Counted from the stretch's first letter, positions 44,280 through 53,470 are shown. The stretch is DNA of 64,000 nt from JBBRGK01 sp036741355 (GCA_036741355.1 DAINSK010000001.1:62001-126000); one strand, 5' to 3'. Notes: generated by a model not told the origin, from the letters alone. Numbers and translations are program-made.

Positions 44280-45710
44280 ATGGCAAAAACGAACTCGCTC
44301 GAATCGATCTTTCACCCCCGCGGCGTGGCCGTCGTCGGCGTCTCTGCAACGAGCGGAGGCTTCGGCGGAAACATGTTTCTCCAGGCTTTGAAACGGCAGG
44401 GCTACGCCGGCGGGATCTACGGGGTGAATCCGAAGGTAACCGAGATCGACGGGGCGCCGTGCTATCCGAACCTACAATCGATCCCCGGACCGGTTGATTA
44501 CGTCATTTCCAGCGTACCGGCCCGCGCCGTACTCGGGCTGATCGACGACGCACAGGCCAAGGGCGTCAGGGCAATACACTTCTTCACCGCGGGCTTCCGT
44601 GAGACCGGCGACGCCTCTCGGGCGCTGCTGGAAGAACAGGTACTGGAGCGGGCGCGGGCGGCTGGAATCCGCCTGATCGGTCCCAACTGCATGGGCGTGT
44701 ACGAGCCGAGTGTCGGTTTGACGTTCCAGATGAACCTGCCGAAAGAAGCCGGCAACATCGGCGCCCTTTCGCAAAGCGGTCTCAACGCCACGGAGATCAT
44801 CACCTACGGCGCGCCGCGCGGCCTGCGTTTCAGCAAGGTGATTAGCTTCGGAAACGCCACCGACCTGGATGAATCAGACTTCCTCGATTACCTCGCCAAC
44901 GACGACGAAACAGCGATCATAACCGCCTATCTCGAAGGGGTGCGCGACGGCCGGCGCTTTTTCGCGACCGTCCGCGACGCTGCACAGAGCAAGCCCCTGA
45001 CCGTTCTCAAAGGTGGCCTCACCGAAGCAGGCGGCCGCGCAACCAGCTCGCACACAGGCAGCCTCGCGGGATCATCGCAGATCTGGCAGGCGTTGGCCGA
45101 CCAGGCCGGCTTCATCCTTGTCCAGACGCTTGAAGAACTGGTCGACTCAACCGTCACGTTCCGCTACGTGCCGAGACTCAGTGGCCGGCGCGTCGCCATC
45201 GTTGGCGGAGGCGGCGGCACCAGCGTGCTCGCGGCCGATGCCTGCGCCCGCGCGGGGCTGCAGGTTCCCGTGCTTGCGGCCGAAACCCAGCGGCTGCTAT
45301 CCGAATTCACGCCCGATGTGGGAACGAGCGTGCGCAACCCCGTCGATACGATGGCGATGTGGCGGCATGAAGGCGTGGCGAAGACGCTCGGCATCGTTGC
45401 AAACGACCCCCAGGTTGACATCGTGCTGCTGCACATGCAGACGGACTGGGCCAACCGGCCCGGCAACGTCCCGATTACGCCCCAGCAGTTCGTGTCCAGC
45501 ACGATTGAAGCCGCCGCCGCCACGCAATCAGAATCGGGCAAGCCGGTCGTGGTGGCGCTGCGGTCGCCGCTTTCGGTGGAGGGGATGGAGAACGGGCTCG
45601 CGATGCAATCGGGGCTCGCGCAGCACGGACTTTCGAGCTTTCCCAGCGTGATTCGCGCGGCCGGTGCGCTGACGCGCTATGCCGCCTGGCTCGAAAGTCA
45701 CCGGGAGTGA
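44280..45710 (+). CDS. ADP-forming acyl-CoA ligase, alpha-type subunit
   Basis: A 476-residue protein of the NDP-forming acetyl/succinyl-CoA synthetase family. It has a CoA-binding Rossmann domain (GVAVVGVSAT), then ligase domains with SQSGLNATEI and the phosphohistidine segment TSSHTGSLAG. No ATP-grasp domain is present, so a separate beta subunit would be required; none is nearby. Which acyl-CoA it makes is unknown. Confidence 0.85.
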   Translation: MAKTNSLESIFHPRGVAVVGVSATSGGFGGNMFLQALKRQGYAGGIYGVNPKVTEIDGAPCYPNLQSIPGPVDYVISSVPARAVLGLIDDAQAKGVRAIHFFTAGFRETGDASRALLEEQVLERARAAGIRLIGPNCMGVYEPSVGLTFQMNLPKEAGNIGALSQSGLNATEIITYGAPRGLRFSKVISFGNATDLDESDFLDYLANDDETAIITAYLEGVRDGRRFFATVRDAAQSKPLTVLKGGLTEAGGRATSSHTGSLAGSSQIWQALADQAGFILVQTLEELVDSTVTFRYVPRLSGRRVAIVGGGGGTSVLAADACARAGLQVPVLAAETQRLLSEFTPDVGTSVRNPVDTMAMWRHEGVAKTLGIVANDPQVDIVLLHMQTDWANRPGNVPITPQQFVSSTIEAAAATQSESGKPVVVALRSPLSVEGMENGLAMQSGLAQHGLSSFPSVIRAAGALTRYAAWLESHRE

Positions 45711-45753
45711 ACCCGCCCCGGGCCGTTCACATTACCATGATCGCGCTCGGTGC

Positions 45754-46869
45754 ATGCCGAGTTCGCAGCCGGTGACCGCGGCTCCCGATGCCCGACGACG
45801 CAAGCTGGCCGTCATACGGCCCCACCACGCGTCCTACGTGGCGACGGCGAGCACGGCCGTTCTCGCGCTGGTCATCAAACTCGGTGGCGGCGCGCCAACC
45901 CTCATCTTTGTCTTCAGCGCCGCGGCAATCGCCGGACTGGCGTGGCTGATCGGTCTCTCTACCGAGCGGCTGGGCGCGTCGGTAGGACCGCGCATCAGCG
46001 GTGTGCTCAACGTCACATTCGGCAATGCGGCCGAAATCGTGATCACGCTGTTCGCCCTCCACCAAGGCTTGTTCACGCTCGTCAAAGCATCGATTACGGG
46101 TTCAATCCTCGGCAACCTCCTGCTCGTGCTGGGAATGAGCATGTTCCTGGGCGGCGTACGACACGGGGAACAACGCTTTTCGCGCAGCGTCGCGGGCATG
46201 AACGCATCGATGCTGACCATCGCCGTGATCGGACTGATCGTGCCCGCGGTGTTCGCGAACTCGCTCCCAAGCGCAAATCGCGACGCCGTAGTGCACCTGA
46301 GCACCGGCATCGCGATCGTGCTGATGGTGACGTATCTGCTCAGTCTCGTGTTCTTTTTCCGCACACCCAGGGCCGGCGGCGAAACGAGCTCTCGTGCAGA
46401 AGCATCAGTTTGGACCGTCCGTCATTCGATAGCGGTTCTCCTGGCTGCCGCCATCGGCCTCACCGTACTCAGTGAAATCCTGGTCGGTTCCATTGAACCC
46501 GTGCTCAAGCAGTGGCACCTGAGCGAAGCGTTTGTCGGCCTCATCCTGGTGCCGATCCTGGGCAACGCCGCGGAGAGCCTGGTCTCGGTTCAGCTTGCCG
46601 CGCGCAACAACATGGAGTTCAGCATGGTGATCTCGCTGGGCTCCAGCCTGCAGGTCGCGCTGTTCGTCGCGCCGCTGCTGGTCTTCCTCAGCCGCCTGTT
46701 CGGCGCGCCGCTTGACCTCGTCTTCACGCCGCTAGAGATTATCACCGTCACGCTCGGGGTGTTGATCGTGACGATCATCGCCAACGACGGCCGATCTAAC
46801 TGGCTTGAAGGGGCGCAGTTGCTCGCGGTCTACACGATCGTCGCGCTGGCATTCTGGTTCTATCCGTAG
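45754..46869 (+). CDS. cax: Ca2+/H+ antiporter (CaCA family)
   Basis: A 371-residue integral membrane protein with about 11 helices. The two alpha-repeats carry the ion-binding Glu motifs GNAAEIVI and GNAAESLV. It would export Ca2+ in exchange for protons. It is monocistronic. Confidence 0.92.
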   Translation: MPSSQPVTAAPDARRRKLAVIRPHHASYVATASTAVLALVIKLGGGAPTLIFVFSAAAIAGLAWLIGLSTERLGASVGPRISGVLNVTFGNAAEIVITLFALHQGLFTLVKASITGSILGNLLLVLGMSMFLGGVRHGEQRFSRSVAGMNASMLTIAVIGLIVPAVFANSLPSANRDAVVHLSTGIAIVLMVTYLLSLVFFFRTPRAGGETSSRAEASVWTVRHSIAVLLAAAIGLTVLSEILVGSIEPVLKQWHLSEAFVGLILVPILGNAAESLVSVQLAARNNMEFSMVISLGSSLQVALFVAPLLVFLSRLFGAPLDLVFTPLEIITVTLGVLIVTIIANDGRSNWLEGAQLLAVYTIVALAFWFYP

Positions 46870-46875
46870 CAAGCG

Positions 46876-47220
46876 TCACCGAACACGAACGTTGCTTTCG
46901 GTCACTGTCAGGAAGAGGCCGGCATGGCCAGCGTGCTCACGAAGAACCTCGTTAAGGCGGTCCCACTTAGCCGCGGCGGTGATACGGCGCATACGCAAAT
47001 AGATTATTCCAGCGTGCGGCAGCTTCTCCCTGACCGCCAGTTCACCGAAATCTCGATCGTTGGTGAGAACGATACGTCCTTCCCGGTTCGCTATTGCGAG
47101 CACATCCCGATCCGGAATGCCAGGCGGGTAATCGACTGCGACTATCGTTATGTCGTGCCCATCAGCGCGCAGCGGACGGATCAGGCGATGGTCGAAATTC
47201 TGGTCAAGGAGGAACTTCAA
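46876..47220 (-). CDS. DUF5615 PIN-like toxin
   Basis: A 114-residue protein: MKFLLDQNFDHRL and LTNDRDFGEL are the acidic motifs of the DUF5615 branch of PIN-like proteins. It overlaps the upstream DUF433 fusion gene by four bases (ATGA). Together they form the common DUF433-DUF5615 toxin-antitoxin pair. Confidence 0.85.
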   Translation of the reverse strand: MKFLLDQNFDHRLIRPLRADGHDITIVAVDYPPGIPDRDVLAIANREGRIVLTNDRDFGELAVREKLPHAGIIYLRMRRITAAAKWDRLNEVLREHAGHAGLFLTVTESNVRVR

Positions 47221-47897
47221 ACACGAGACCGGGCCGCGGTTCGTCGCGATCGCTGCGGCCCCGGCGCCGGATCCACGGGCTCACCGGCGACGAGAGCCTG
47301 GGCGTATGCAAGGCATGCCTGTACGTCCTCAATTGTCAGGTCAGGATAGACCTCGAATAGCTCGGCAATATCCGGGCTATCCGCGAACTGCTCGAGTACG
47401 TGCTCGACTGCGATGCGAGTGCCCTTGATCGCCGGCTTGCCGACGAGGATGTTCGGATCACTCACAATCCGACCCTGGTATATTGGCCGCTCTGTTCCCA
47501 TGGCGCATCTCTCCCCTGACCGCTTCTCCCGTGCCTCGCGGATCATTGGCCATGACTCGTCTAGCGGCTGGCCGCCGCGTTTCGCGCGCATCTCCTGGAT
47601 GAGCTGCCCGGACTGCTTCAGCGCCTCTAAACCGCGCTGCCTCTCTTCCTCGCTAAGGGGCCGAATATGGGTCTGCGTCTGTTCGACGTTGCCATCGCTT
47701 GCGACCGCCATCTCGGTGGGGCGGAGCGATGTCACGACAGTGTCGAGGTCTTCACGGCGGATGCGCACCGCCCTCGGGCCCACGTGATACGCCTGTAACC
47801 GGCCCTGCTTGAGCCACCGGTGCAACGTGACCCGGCTGACCCTCAGGAGATTTGACGCCTCGGTGATTGTCAGAAATTCGTTGTCGTCTGTTAGCAC
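47217..47897 (-). CDS. Excisionase-type HTH fused to DUF433 antitoxin
   Basis: A 226-residue protein starting with GTG. Residues 1-60 are a MerR/excisionase-type helix-turn-helix (FLTITEASNLLRVSRVTLHR), then a linker ending REKRSGERC as in stand-alone HTH proteins. A complete DUF433 domain follows (GRIVSDPNILVGKPAIKGTR). The two genes are normally separate; here no stop codon intervenes, although an internal ATG could also start DUF433 separately. It would act as repressor and antitoxin of the downstream toxin. Confidence 0.75.
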   Translation of the reverse strand: MLTDDNEFLTITEASNLLRVSRVTLHRWLKQGRLQAYHVGPRAVRIRREDLDTVVTSLRPTEMAVASDGNVEQTQTHIRPLSEEERQRGLEALKQSGQLIQEMRAKRGGQPLDESWPMIREAREKRSGERCAMGTERPIYQGRIVSDPNILVGKPAIKGTRIAVEHVLEQFADSPDIAELFEVYPDLTIEDVQACLAYAQALVAGEPVDPAPGPQRSRRTAARSRV

Positions 47898-48013
47898 CAG
47901 CAGCAGTTCTCCTGGCCATTCGGGATGGCAAGTACATCCGACACACAGCGTATCATAGCGTGGCACGGTGTTGCATCGGTGAGCGATGCCACCTCGAACA
48001 ACAGGCAATCGGC

Positions 48014-48274
48014 CTACTCCGCGAACGTCGTTTCGTAGGCGAGCCTGCGGATTGCCGCGAGGCAGGCGTCTTTCGTGAACTTCGGCTGGAAGTTCTGCTT
48101 GATGCGTTTCGCTTCGACGGCGCCGTCGGACGGGACGATCAGCGCGTCGAGCTCGCCCAAGATCGCGAGCGTCGGCCCGGGGCTTCCGGCGCGCAGTTCG
48201 CCCTTTACGCCCTTGATGCCCAGCCCCGTCTGGCAATGGATACCGAGGCGGTCGAATGTTTGCTGAACTCGAAT
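48014..48274 (-). pseudogene. Remnant of an M20-type amidohydrolase
   Basis: A frame continues directly after the TGA of the nitrile hydratase accessory gene: TFDRLGIHCQTGLGIKGVKG...GPTLAILGELDALI is typical of the N-terminal part of M20 hydrolases. It then jumps to a C-terminal-like segment (KQNFQPKFTKDACLAAI). A large internal deletion and loss of the start are implied. No M20 metal motifs remain, so it is non-functional. Confidence 0.45.
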
Positions 48275-49123
48275 TCAGTACACCTCGTCGCGTTCGCCGA
48301 ACTCGAACTGATAGGTCCGTTCGTCAACCTCGTCCTTGCTGACGATCCCCTTTTCTTGCAGCAGCGACTCGAACGCGGCCAGCCATTGCTCGTAATACAC
48401 AGAGCCTTCGCCCTTTGACTCGTCTTCGGAGATCTGTGCGACGAGCCGCTCGCGAAAGTCGTCCCACGGGTAGACCTCCTGTTCGTTGAGCGCGACCGCC
48501 ATGCCAAAGGCCCGACCCTGCCAGGGCGAGCCGAACACGAGCTCACCGTTCTTGCGCGGCGCTGCCGCGGGACCGTTCATGTCCGCGATCAACCGGTCCG
48601 CGTTCGCGGTTGCCGCCGCCGGAGATACAGGCGGCACGAGGCACGTGTCATCACCGGAACTGGCCGCGCCGCTTCGCCTCGGACGGAAGTCGTCGACCGG
48701 CCGGCCGTCGGGGCGCGGCTGCCAGGCCGCGGCGGTGAATTGCAAATTAGCGAGCAGCGGGGGCGGCGGAAGCACCCGGCCGGTATCGAGCATCTGCTCG
48801 ACGTAGTCGTAGAGGGCGTAGACGAGCGCGGCTGAGTTCATCGATCGGAACCAGATCGCCTGCCCGTCGAACAGCAATAACGCCACGTTCGCGAGCGCAC
48901 ACGGGCCCAGGCAGCCGCCGATCGTCAGGTGTACGACGTTGCGCAGCCGCCGGCGTTCCCACTCCGCGTGGTAGACGTCCGCCGGCACGGGCGCAAAACC
49001 GTCTTCAACGCGCCCGCAGCAGCAGTTTTCGGAACAGACGAATAGCTGGCCACGCGGTCGGGCAACGTTGACGACTCGGCCGTCATGTCGGGTGACGAGA
49101 TTGCGGTTGCGCTGATACACCAT
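48275..49123 (-). CDS. Nitrile hydratase accessory protein fused to a (2Fe-2S) ferredoxin-like domain
   Basis: A 282-residue protein. Residues 1-105 form a (2Fe-2S) thioredoxin-like ferredoxin domain (CSENCCCGR and GGCLGPCALANVALL). The C-terminal 100 residues resemble the P14K/nitrile hydratase activator, itself similar to the beta-subunit N-terminus (FGSPWQGRAFGMAVAL). The fusion suggests redox- or metal-linked maturation of the cobalt centre. It follows nthA eight bases later. Confidence 0.75.
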   Translation of the reverse strand: MVYQRNRNLVTRHDGRVVNVARPRGQLFVCSENCCCGRVEDGFAPVPADVYHAEWERRRLRNVVHLTIGGCLGPCALANVALLLFDGQAIWFRSMNSAALVYALYDYVEQMLDTGRVLPPPPLLANLQFTAAAWQPRPDGRPVDDFRPRRSGAASSGDDTCLVPPVSPAAATANADRLIADMNGPAAAPRKNGELVFGSPWQGRAFGMAVALNEQEVYPWDDFRERLVAQISEDESKGEGSVYYEQWLAAFESLLQEKGIVSKDEVDERTYQFEFGERDEVY

Positions 49124-49130
49124 CGACGGC

Positions 49131-49733
49131 TCAGCGCGCGGCGGCCGGCACGCGGACCTCCGCCACACCGATCATGGCGTCGCGATCGATCAGCGGCACA
49201 AGTTCGGATTCGCTCATGTCCTCAGTGCCGGCGGGTCGTTGCGGCAGCACCATATAACGCAACTCAGCGCTGCTGTCCCAGACACGGATCTCCCGCTCTT
49301 CGCCGATCTCCAGCCCGAACTCCCGCAACACATCGCGCGGCTCGATCACGGCGCGCGATCGATAGGCGGGCAGCTTGTACCAGGTCGGCGGCAATCCCAA
49401 CACCGGCCACGGATAGCACGAGCACAGCGTGCAAACGACCATGTTATGTACCCGCGGCGTGTTCTCCTTGACTAACAGCACGTCGTACTCATTTAGTCCA
49501 AACTGCGCCAGTGCCGCCTTCGAGTCGTCGAGGAGGAGCCGCTTGAAGTGCGGGTCCGTCCACGCCCGGGCGACCGCCCTGGCGCCGACCATCGGGCCGG
49601 TATCGCTCTCATAGCGGGCAATCACCCGGTCCACGCCATCGGGAGCGAGAATCCCTTTTTCGAGCAGCAACGACTCGAGCGCACGTACGCGCGAGGCGAT
49701 GTATTCGTCGACATTCGGATGGTTCTTGCCCAT
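49131..49733 (-). CDS. nthA: Nitrile hydratase alpha subunit, cobalt type
   Basis: A 200-residue alpha subunit. The metal-binding VCTLCSCYPWPVLGLPPTWYK segment (shown in part: CTLCSCYPWPVLG) has Thr in the C-T-L-C-S-C motif, the signature of cobalt-type enzymes; iron-type have Ser. The two outer Cys are normally oxidised to sulfinic/sulfenic acids. GAGGAG lies eight bases before the ATG. It follows nthB and precedes the accessory gene. Confidence 0.94.
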   Translation of the reverse strand: MGKNHPNVDEYIASRVRALESLLLEKGILAPDGVDRVIARYESDTGPMVGARAVARAWTDPHFKRLLLDDSKAALAQFGLNEYDVLLVKENTPRVHNMVVCTLCSCYPWPVLGLPPTWYKLPAYRSRAVIEPRDVLREFGLEIGEEREIRVWDSSAELRYMVLPQRPAGTEDMSESELVPLIDRDAMIGVAEVRVPAAAR

Positions 49734-49808
49734 GAATCGTGCTCCTCAGAAAGACCCGGCGCCCGGCTAGACGCCCATCGGTACCGTCGCGCGACTGTCG
49801 CTCGGCGC

Positions 49809-50492
49809 TCATCCAGGTCGCAGGTAGCTCTCCCAGAGGTCGAGATACAGCTTCTGGTTCGATTCGGCATCATCGCCCCAGAGCTCATGCGAATCGAATT
49901 CGACGCTGTACAGGGGCTGCGGTTGCTCGCCGAGTCCGTGAGCGTTGCTGTCCGGAAATACGTAGGTGCCGTGTACGCGCTGGACGGCGCCGTATTTGCC
50001 GCGTGCGTAACGCGGCAGCCGCGTGTGCCCGTGCGGCGCGAAGGCGAGCGTGACGACTCTGTCTCCGGGCCTGAACCGCGGCTCCGCGACGGGCTGCCGT
50101 TTGAACCCGCGCGGGCCGTTCCGATCCGGCCGTACTTCCGGAGGAAGCGGGGCCGCGATCGCGGCCGCGGCCGTCGCCTCCGGCCGATCGATGAAGAACG
50201 CCGTCCGCTTTTCCAGTTCTTCGGCCGATATGACGCCTTTTTCGATCAGCACGCGGGAGATGCCATCGAACCAGTGCTCGTAGTAGCTCGAGTCGAGGTA
50301 GTGAGCCGGATCCATGCGCTCGATGCCGTGGCGGAACTCGTCGATATTCATCACCGCGCGATCGCCGGCTCGCACCGCGTTGGAGATCGCGACCATTTCG
50401 GCCTCCCACGGTGCATGGAAGACCGGCTCGTTCGCCTCGCGCTCCACCGACCCGAAGCCGTGCATGCCGCCCAGATCGTGTACGCCGTTCAC
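49809..50492 (-). CDS. nthB: Nitrile hydratase beta subunit
   Basis: A 227-residue beta subunit: MNGVHDLGGMHGFG opening and C-terminal FRPGDRVVTLAFAPHGHTRLPRYARG with SVEFDSHELWG are diagnostic (shown in parts). GTG start after GGGCGGA. In this operon beta precedes alpha, the order common in cobalt-type clusters. The enzyme hydrates nitriles to amides; no amidase lies nearby. Confidence 0.93.
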   Translation of the reverse strand: MNGVHDLGGMHGFGSVEREANEPVFHAPWEAEMVAISNAVRAGDRAVMNIDEFRHGIERMDPAHYLDSSYYEHWFDGISRVLIEKGVISAEELEKRTAFFIDRPEATAAAAIAAPLPPEVRPDRNGPRGFKRQPVAEPRFRPGDRVVTLAFAPHGHTRLPRYARGKYGAVQRVHGTYVFPDSNAHGLGEQPQPLYSVEFDSHELWGDDAESNQKLYLDLWESYLRPG

Positions 50493-50538
50493 ATCCGCCC
50501 GCTATCACTATCGATGCGATGATCGTCCAGGCGCCCGG

Positions 50539-52383
50539 CTATTGGACCGCAAAGAGTCGCCACTCGCCCGGCACCCCTTCCGACGTTCCCGTACCGCGTT
50601 CGGCCACCGTGATGCCGGAGCCGGCGATCAGATCCTGCACGCTACTCGTGATCAGCACCTCACCGCTCGTGGCCTGCTGTACCAGCTGCCGGGCGGTGTG
50701 CACCGCTGGTCCGCTGGCGTGGTCAGCGACCATCTCGCAGGTGCCGGTGTGGAGGCCCGCGCGCGCCTCGATGCCCAACACCCGCGCGCCCACGACGATG
50801 GCGCCGGCGCAGCGAATCGCCCGCACCGGCCCGTCGAACGTCGCCATCATACAGTCCCCGGCAGGGGCGGCCAGCCGGCCACGGTATCGTTCCACTTCGC
50901 GCTGCACCATGGTGTGAAAGCCGGCCTGGCGCTCGAGCGCGATGACACCGGCGACCGCCATCACGGTCGCAAGCACCTGCTCGACCTCGTCTGCCGGTTC
51001 AAGGTCCACAATGAAGCGGCGGACCTCCTCGACGATGGCGTCCGCCTGGTCGCTGAACCAGGGAATGTGGTCCTCGCCCGGGAGCTCCACCAGCCGTGCA
51101 CCAGGGATCGTCGCAGCCAGATGGCGGCCCTGCTCTACCGGCACCGCGCGGTCGCCGGTCAAGTGCAGCACGAGCGTCGGCACGCGAATGGCGGGGAGCA
51201 CGTGGGCGACGTCGATCTCCCAGTTCATTCTCATGAGCGCCATCGCCGCTCGCGGCGTGGAGGAGAGACGGGTCATCTTCGCAAACCACTGCTGCTGGCC
51301 CGGGTCGTCCGCCACGCTGGGTGCGAGCCGCTGCAGGAACGTTCGCGCCTCCGCCACCGTCCCGCGCCGCTGAGCAACCCGCTGAAGGATCTGCTCACGC
51401 TCCGCCGCACTCAACTCTTTTTGGGGTGAGGTGGCGAATGTGCCGTAGAGGATCAGGGCCGCTACGCGCTCCGGATAGGTAGAGGCAAAGAGAATGTTCA
51501 TCGGGCCACCCTCGGAGATGCCGAAGAGGACCGCGCGCTGGGAGCCCGCCGCGTCCATCACGGCGCGCACGTCGTCCATCCGCTCTTCCACATTGGGCGG
51601 ATGGCCCTCCGAGACGCCGTCGGACATGCCGGTGCCGCGCTTGTCATAGGTGATCAGGCGGCACAAGGAGGCGAGCCGCCGCAGGTTCTTCGTGTAGAAG
51701 CGGTTCTCCCAGGTGTACTCCAAATGGGAGGACGCCCCGGGGGTCAGCACAACGTCAATAGGGCCGCTTCCCGCCACCGAATAGGCGATGTACAGGTCAC
51801 CGCTGCGCGCGTACTGCGTCTCCGGCGGCGCCCATGGAGCCGGGTCGGCAGTAGCCACGGCGGCCGGCATCGATGCCTGCGGTAGGACCGCTGGCTCCCC
51901 CGGTGGCGTGGTGGGCGCCGGCGATGCGCCGGCCGCATGCTTCTGTGCGCCCGCGGTGGTCGAAATCCCCAGGCCGGCCAGCGCTCGCAACACGTCCGGC
52001 AGCCAGGCGGCCGCGGGCCGGTCCAGCAGCTCGACCCACTGCCAGCCCTCCAGCCAGTACTCGACGTTCTCGGGGACCGTCGTGCGCTCTAGGAGCAGGG
52101 GCAGGTAGGGCCGCTCGTACTTCCAGGCAAGCTGCACCTCCTGCAAGACGTTGCGGGATTGCATCGCCGCGTTCGAGCACAGCACCACGTGAACCGCGCA
52201 GTCGCGGATGCCGTGGACGATCTCGCGCCCCCAGCTCCGCCCGCCGGCGATTGCCTGCTGGTCCAGCCAGACGCGCAGGTCCGCGGCCTGAAGCTCCCTG
52301 ACCACCTGCAGCGCTCGCTCACGGTCGTGACTGCTGTAGCTGACAAAGACGTAGGCATCGGCACCGAGTTGCTGCTCTTGCAT
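50539..52383 (-). CDS. TIR domain - alpha/beta hydrolase - degenerate nucleotidyl cyclase fusion
   Basis: A 614-residue protein. Residues 8-130 are a TIR domain (VFVSYSSHDRERALQVVREL; possible catalytic Glu in LQEVQLAW). Residues 190-450 form an alpha/beta hydrolase with nucleophile elbow FGISEGGPMN. Residues 460-610 resemble a class III cyclase but lack the first metal Asp motif and the transition-state residues (AGDCMMATF retained). The cyclase is therefore probably a ligand- or partner-sensing relic. TIR with hydrolase is unusual and suggests signalling or NAD-based defence. GAGAGGT precedes the ATG. Confidence 0.85.
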   Translation of the reverse strand: MQEQQLGADAYVFVSYSSHDRERALQVVRELQAADLRVWLDQQAIAGGRSWGREIVHGIRDCAVHVVLCSNAAMQSRNVLQEVQLAWKYERPYLPLLLERTTVPENVEYWLEGWQWVELLDRPAAAWLPDVLRALAGLGISTTAGAQKHAAGASPAPTTPPGEPAVLPQASMPAAVATADPAPWAPPETQYARSGDLYIAYSVAGSGPIDVVLTPGASSHLEYTWENRFYTKNLRRLASLCRLITYDKRGTGMSDGVSEGHPPNVEERMDDVRAVMDAAGSQRAVLFGISEGGPMNILFASTYPERVAALILYGTFATSPQKELSAAEREQILQRVAQRRGTVAEARTFLQRLAPSVADDPGQQQWFAKMTRLSSTPRAAMALMRMNWEIDVAHVLPAIRVPTLVLHLTGDRAVPVEQGRHLAATIPGARLVELPGEDHIPWFSDQADAIVEEVRRFIVDLEPADEVEQVLATVMAVAGVIALERQAGFHTMVQREVERYRGRLAAPAGDCMMATFDGPVRAIRCAGAIVVGARVLGIEARAGLHTGTCEMVADHASGPAVHTARQLVQQATSGEVLITSSVQDLIAGSGITVAERGTGTSEGVPGEWRLFAVQ

Positions 52384-52692
52384 GTCGACCTCTCATTACC
52401 ACGGGCAGACAACGGCAGTCTACTACGCCGCGATGCCGGACGGATCGCAGAGCTCGCGGCGCCCGGACGGCTCATCACGGGGCCGGGATACCCGCGGCCG
52501 CTCTCGCCACCTGCAGTGCGTCTTCCCGGTGCACGCAAGTCCCATCGAAGCCCTCGTCACCGTACCGTTTCCAGCGCCGCGCGCCGCGGCCCTATCATTG
52601 GCCGAAGCCGTCTGAAGCGGTAGCGCGTGGCATATGATGCAGACACGAGATCTGTCTCGTCTGGCACAATAAATTGAAAAGGACCCTTCGAC
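52384..52692. other. Divergent intergenic region
   Basis: About 309 bases between the TIR-fusion gene and the PPOX gene. No supported gene. It should hold the promoters of both divergent genes; no convincing operator is seen. Confidence 0.5.
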
Positions 52693-53145
52693 ATGACGAA
52701 CGCGCCCTCTCCCTCCCCGATCAAGCTCACGGATGACATCCGCGAAGCCGTCAACGGTGCCCTCAGCGCCGGCAATCCCGTAATCGTGGCGTATGTGGAC
52801 GAGAATGGCCAGCCGAGCCTTTCTTTCCGTGGCAGCGCCCAGGCCTTCAGCGACGATCAAATGGCGATCTGGGTGCGGAACCCCGAGGGCGGACTGCAGC
52901 GGGCGCTGGACAAGAACCCGCGTCTCACGCTGCTGTACCGTAGCGCGCAACCACGCATGGTGTTCAACTTCCAGGGCCGTGGACACTTCGACAGCGCGGA
53001 CGGGACACGCACGAAAGTCTACGACAATTCGCCGGAACCGGAACGGAACGCCGATCGGGAGCGTAAAGGGCTCGCGCTGGTCATCGACTTGGACCGCGTG
53101 ACGGGCTTCGGTCCCGGCGGACGTGTATTGATGCAACGGGGCTAG
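52693..53145 (+). CDS. Pyridoxamine 5'-phosphate oxidase-like protein
   Basis: A 150-residue PPOX-type split-barrel protein (GNPVIVAYVDENGQPSLSFRG). AAAGGA precedes the ATG. It is divergent from the TIR fusion. The cofactor, FMN or F420, is not determined. Confidence 0.8.
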   Translation: MTNAPSPSPIKLTDDIREAVNGALSAGNPVIVAYVDENGQPSLSFRGSAQAFSDDQMAIWVRNPEGGLQRALDKNPRLTLLYRSAQPRMVFNFQGRGHFDSADGTRTKVYDNSPEPERNADRERKGLALVIDLDRVTGFGPGGRVLMQRG

Positions 53146-53221
53146 GCCGGCGTCGAGCCGAAGAGCCACGCCTTCGTGGAGCCGATATTTGCAAGTTCGG
53201 AGTGGCGAAGAGGAAACCACC

Positions 53222-53470
53222 ATGACGACGAAGCAAGAACTCCACCACCTCGTCGACGAGCTCCCAGATCAGGCACTTCCGGAAGCAGCACGCCGGCTCG
53301 AGCCGTTACGGGACCCTGTTCTCGCATCTTTATCGGCAGCGCCGCCAGATGATGAGCCGTCGACGCCGGAGGAGAATGCCGGAGCGGCTGAGGCGTGGGA
53401 GGAGTATCAACGTGGCGAAGGGCGGACGCTTGCGGACGTACGAGCGGCGCTGAACCGCCGCCGTGCCTGA
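53222..53470 (+). CDS. Antitoxin of a RelE-like pair
   Basis: An 82-residue acidic, helical protein without a clear DNA-binding motif. Its stop overlaps the toxin start by eight bases. GAGGA lies before the ATG. Likely neutralises the adjacent RelE/ParE toxin. Confidence 0.65.
   Translation: MTTKQELHHLVDELPDQALPEAARRLEPLRDPVLASLSAAPPDDEPSTPEENAGAAEAWEEYQRGEGRTLADVRAALNRRRA

Noticed and set aside
48275..48277. TGA at the end of the nitrile hydratase accessory gene as a Sec codon
   Set aside because: The following frame is a deleted M20 remnant unrelated to the accessory domain, and no suitable hairpin follows.
52384..52692. Short frames between the TIR fusion and PPOX genes
   Set aside because: No ribosome sites, conserved sequence or domains; the region looks like divergent promoter DNA.
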